Shown here in pieces: positions 5,796 through 7,094 of a stretch of DNA of 7,094 bases (position 1 is its first letter; every line of letters starts with the position of its first letter). This DNA is from an uncultured Candidatus Woesearchaeota archaeon (GTDB lineage Archaea; Nanobdellota; Nanobdellia; Woesearchaeales; 21-14-0-10-32-9), in contig CAITEO010000072.1 in the NCBI GenBank assembly GCA_903891505.1, positions 1 through 7,094 on the forward strand, given 5' to 3'. A model generated the notes under the pieces. The model did no database searches, had not been told where the DNA came from, and worked only from the letters and a program-made list of their open reading frames with translations. The position numbers were made by a program, and so were the translations under genes.

Positions 5796-5834
5796 AAAAA
5801 AACAGGAATTAAAAGAAAAAAATAAGCCAAAAAA
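5796..5834 (-). terminator. T-tract terminator after the toxin gene
   Basis: On the minus strand, downstream of the toxin stop codon, there are successive runs of six T (5834-5829), seven T (5822-5816) and seven T (5802-5796). This is a strong archaeal-type terminator for the antitoxin-toxin transcript. Confidence 0.55.
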
Positions 5835-5853
5835 TAATCTTAATTAAATCAAG

Positions 5854-6186
5854 TCAATACTTGAACCTTTTTTCATACTCTTTATGATCGACCCATTCAA
5901 GAATTATTCCAAGAATTACAACTTCGTCTCGCTTTATTGTGTAAATTAATCGCCACGCTTCTGGCAAATTAATTTTCCAAAGATTATCAACATTGTATTT
6001 CTTGTATTCTTTTGGAATGAGCCGCTTAGGAATTTGCACGCCGCAAAACGCATCTTTCTCTATCTTTGCAAACGCACCCTCGAGCCATTCCTTTAATTTT
6101 TTCTCCTGCTCTCGTCCCTCACCAAGTTTAATGAATTCATCTCTAAGTTTAGCATCAGCGAACCTTACGTTTGTTTTGACTTCCAC
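5854..6186 (-). CDS. RelE/ParE-superfamily toxin
   Basis: This 110-residue protein looks like a RelE/ParE-fold toxin; RelE members are ribosome-dependent mRNA nucleases. The N-terminal half is a charged helical region (about 8-45). The C-terminal half has the family pattern of beta strands: NLWKINLPEAWRLIYTIKRD (68-87), then VVILGIILEWVDHKEYEKRFKY (89-110). Conserved positions of the fold are visible at W70, L74, W78, R79, Y82 and the terminal HKxYxKR. Which residues catalyse is not decided by sequence alone. Translation starts at GTG 6186, within the end of the antitoxin gene (22-nt overlap, different frame), with no clear Shine-Dalgarno site, so it probably depends on translation of the antitoxin. 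Toxin and antitoxin form one operon, with the antitoxin first. The target (mRNA or gyrase) is not known. Confidence 0.78.
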   Translation of the reverse strand: MEVKTNVRFADAKLRDEFIKLGEGREQEKKLKEWLEGAFAKIEKDAFCGVQIPKRLIPKEYKKYNVDNLWKINLPEAWRLIYTIKRDEVVILGIILEWVDHKEYEKRFKY

Positions 6187-6506
6187 TCCAAATCAACTCT
6201 TGATAAATATCTCTTGACACCTTCTGGATCCCAAACCCACGCAACTTTTTTCTCTTTGTCGAGAGCAATTTTGCCTGAGTAAAACAAATAATCAAATATG
6301 ACGCAAAATGTTTGATACATCATTTTCTTTGGAAGATGCTCCCACAAACTTCTTTTTTTGTACTCGCCCGAATTCTTTCTCATGAATTCTTCAACCATAA
6401 TCACAGTATCTAATTGCGGATAATGCAAGACAATTTTGCTTGACAATATTTTTTCTGCGAATTTTTGTTTCAATATTTGTTTCTGTTTTCCTTTTTTTTC
6501 AGCCAT
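6165..6506 (-). CDS. Probable antitoxin (winged-helix-like) of the RelE-type pair
   Basis: This 113-residue protein precedes and overlaps the toxin gene and is probably its antitoxin. The N-terminus is Lys/Gln-rich (1-25). The core (about 26-105), including YPQLDTVIMVEEFMRK, YKKRSLWEHLPKKMMYQTF, and a hairpin-like GKIALDKEKKVAWVWDP (78-94), suggests a winged helix with the basic helix as DNA reader and the last segment as the wing. I recognise this type as one seen beside RelE-like genes in DPANN archaea, but cannot name a Pfam family. A longer frame opens at 6572, but the ATG at 6506 is chosen because TTTAAATA (6537-6530) lies about 27 bp upstream and the extension would include the promoter and operator. 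A palindrome at 6510-6529, just before this start, fits autorepression by the antitoxin or the toxin-antitoxin complex. Confidence 0.72.
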   Translation of the reverse strand: MAEKKGKQKQILKQKFAEKILSSKIVLHYPQLDTVIMVEEFMRKNSGEYKKRSLWEHLPKKMMYQTFCVIFDYLFYSGKIALDKEKKVAWVWDPEGVKRYLSRVDLEWKSKQT

Positions 6507-6509
6507 TTT

Positions 6510-6529
6510 GTTGTATAAATATATACAAC
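6510..6529. promoter_or_regulatory. Palindromic operator of the toxin-antitoxin operon
   Basis: Arms GTTGTATA (6510-6517) and TATACAAC (6522-6529) are perfect inverted repeats around a 4-bp AATA centre. The site fills the space between the TATA box (6537-6530) and the antitoxin ATG at 6506, covering the expected transcription start. A bound dimer would block the polymerase, as expected for type II toxin-antitoxin autoregulation. Confidence 0.6.
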
Positions 6530-6537
6530 TATTTAAA
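6530..6537 (-). promoter_or_regulatory. TATA box of the toxin-antitoxin operon
   Basis: TTTAAATA on the minus strand (6537-6530) is centred about 27 bp before the ATG at 6506, predicting a leaderless transcript. It directly abuts the palindrome at 6510-6529. Confidence 0.55.
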
Positions 6538-6642
6538 TTTTGTGGATGAATTATATTAAATTGAATAAGCACCTCTTTAATTGCGTTGCGACGTAAAAAC
6601 CGGAAAAAACAGCAAACAAAAAAAATACTCTTTTAGAGAAAA

Positions 6643-6650
6643 TTTAAATA
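6643..6650 (+). promoter_or_regulatory. TATA box for the HD-domain gene
   Basis: TTTAAATA preceded by purine-rich GAGAAAA lies about 25-26 bp before the GTG at 6672. It supports a leaderless transcript and selects this GTG as the start. The promoter is divergent from the toxin-antitoxin promoter. Confidence 0.5.
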
Positions 6651-6671
6651 TTAAACATCTTTTTTTAGAAC

Positions 6672-6998
6672 GTGAAAGAAAAGTATAATCAAATCTGGGA
6701 ACTAGCATCGCCCTACTTGAAAGCTGGCGTGATGAAAGATTTTGTCCTACATACAAAAGGAGTCATTTCGGCAATGGAAATTATTCTTCAAAACGAAAAA
6801 GGTGATGAAGACATTCTAATTCCTGCAGCGATTCTTCACGATACTGGGTGGTCAAAAGTTCCCGCGCATTTACAAAAAAGCAAAGAATCTGCTGATAAAA
6901 GATATGCAATGGAATTACATCTAGAATATGCAGCACCAATAATATCCGAGATTTTAACAAAAGTCAATTATGCACCAAATAAAGAAAACGCGAATTAA
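6672..6998 (+). CDS. HD-domain phosphohydrolase, apparently truncated at the C-terminus
   Basis: This 108-residue ORF starts at GTG and has the first part of an HD-superfamily metal-dependent phosphohydrolase. H27 (FVLHTKGV), H56-D57 (AAILHDTGW, 53-60) and H83 (LHLEYA) are in the expected order and spacing. Such enzymes bind one or two metal ions through H...HD...D and act on nucleotides or other phosphoesters; the substrate cannot be inferred. The helical remainder that should carry the last metal-binding Asp is missing, since the protein stops after VNYAPNKENAN. The final codons (E105 to N108) are the left arm of a 12-bp inverted repeat that encloses a hairpin (6984-7040). The simplest reading is that a palindromic element entered the gene and supplied a stop codon. 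A naturally short HD protein is possible but would lack a metal ligand. Confidence 0.68.
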   Translation: MKEKYNQIWELASPYLKAGVMKDFVLHTKGVISAMEIILQNEKGDEDILIPAAILHDTGWSKVPAHLQKSKESADKRYAMELHLEYAAPIISEILTKVNYAPNKENAN

Positions 6999-7040
6999 TC
7001 CCCAACCTAAAGGTTGGGGTATTTTGACATTCGCGTTTTC
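6984..7040. repeat. Nested palindrome, copy C, at the end of the HD gene
   Basis: The outer arms GAAAACGCGAAT (6984-6995) and ATTCGCGTTTTC (7029-7040) are perfect 12-bp inverted repeats. Inside is the hairpin CCCCAACC-TAAA-GGTTGGGG (7000-7019) followed by TATTTTGAC (7020-7028). The inner stretch 6999-7039 is also bracketed by CGAATTAA direct repeats (6991-6998 and 7040-7047). With a TAAA loop and GGGGTATT..GAC on its right, it shares its plan with the next element. Confidence 0.75.
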
Positions 7041-7042
7041 GA

Positions 7043-7092
7043 ATTAAATCGTCGCACTAAAGTGCGGGGTATTGACCCGGCGACGATTTAAT
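7043..7092. repeat. Nested palindrome, copy D
   Basis: The outer arms ATTAAATCGTCGC (7043-7055) and GCGACGATTTAAT (7080-7092) are perfect 13-bp inverted repeats. The inner hairpin CGCAC-TAAA-GTGCG (7053-7066) overlaps the left arm by three bases. It runs into GGGGTATTGAC (7066-7076), nearly the same as GGGGTATTTTGAC in copy C. The outer arms of C and D differ completely, so the shared part is the TAAA-loop hairpin plus GGGGTATT(TT)GAC. Confidence 0.72.
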
Positions 7093-7094
7093 AA

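Noticed and set aside
6507..6572. N-terminal extension of the antitoxin to 6572
   Set aside because: The added 22 codons span the TATA box and the operator palindrome, and the added residues show no conserved-looking content.
7000..7019. Rho-independent terminator after the HD ORF
   Set aside because: The strong stem is not followed by a T-run, and archaeal terminators do not rely on such hairpins; the nested arms point to a repeat element.

Overview
The window is AT-rich, gene-dense DNA that most resembles a small-genome archaeon of the DPANN type (Woesearchaeota/Pacearchaeota-like). This is an inference from several signs. TATA boxes lie about 26 bp upstream of start codons. First genes of transcripts have leaderless starts. 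T-rich tracts follow genes instead of hairpin-plus-U terminators. There is also a Hel308-type helicase and a toxin-antitoxin pair of a kind I associate with these archaea. No rRNA, tRNA, CRISPR array or transposase gene is visible.

Layout. Positions 1-109 hold no gene, only A/T-rich DNA with a minus-strand T-tract terminator. Two small minus-strand membrane-protein genes follow (110-319, a cysteine-rich two-helix protein; 465-839, a DUF4870-like protein). Divergent from them is a two-gene plus-strand operon: a TerC/Alx-family membrane protein (985-2004) overlapping a DUF1653 protein (2001-2423). A convergent gap carries a folded repeat (2473-2548). Ribonuclease D lies on the minus strand (2615-3766). 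A short divergent promoter region then leads to a plus-strand Hel308-family helicase (3913-5670) that lacks its whole first RecA domain. A second convergent gap carries an inverted copy of the same folded repeat (5717-5794). Next is a minus-strand antitoxin/toxin operon (6506 to 5854) with a palindromic operator between its TATA box and start codon. The window ends with a short plus-strand HD-domain ORF (6672-6998) whose last codons form the left arm of a nested palindrome (6984-7040). A second, similar nested palindrome follows (7043-7092).

How the parts relate. The TerC/DUF1653 pair is translationally coupled and probably co-expressed. The RNase D and helicase genes share a divergent promoter region. 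The toxin and antitoxin overlap and are probably autoregulated. The most interesting items are the half-helicase with its own promoter, two families of structured intergenic repeats at 3' ends of genes, and the apparent truncation of the HD gene at one of those repeats.
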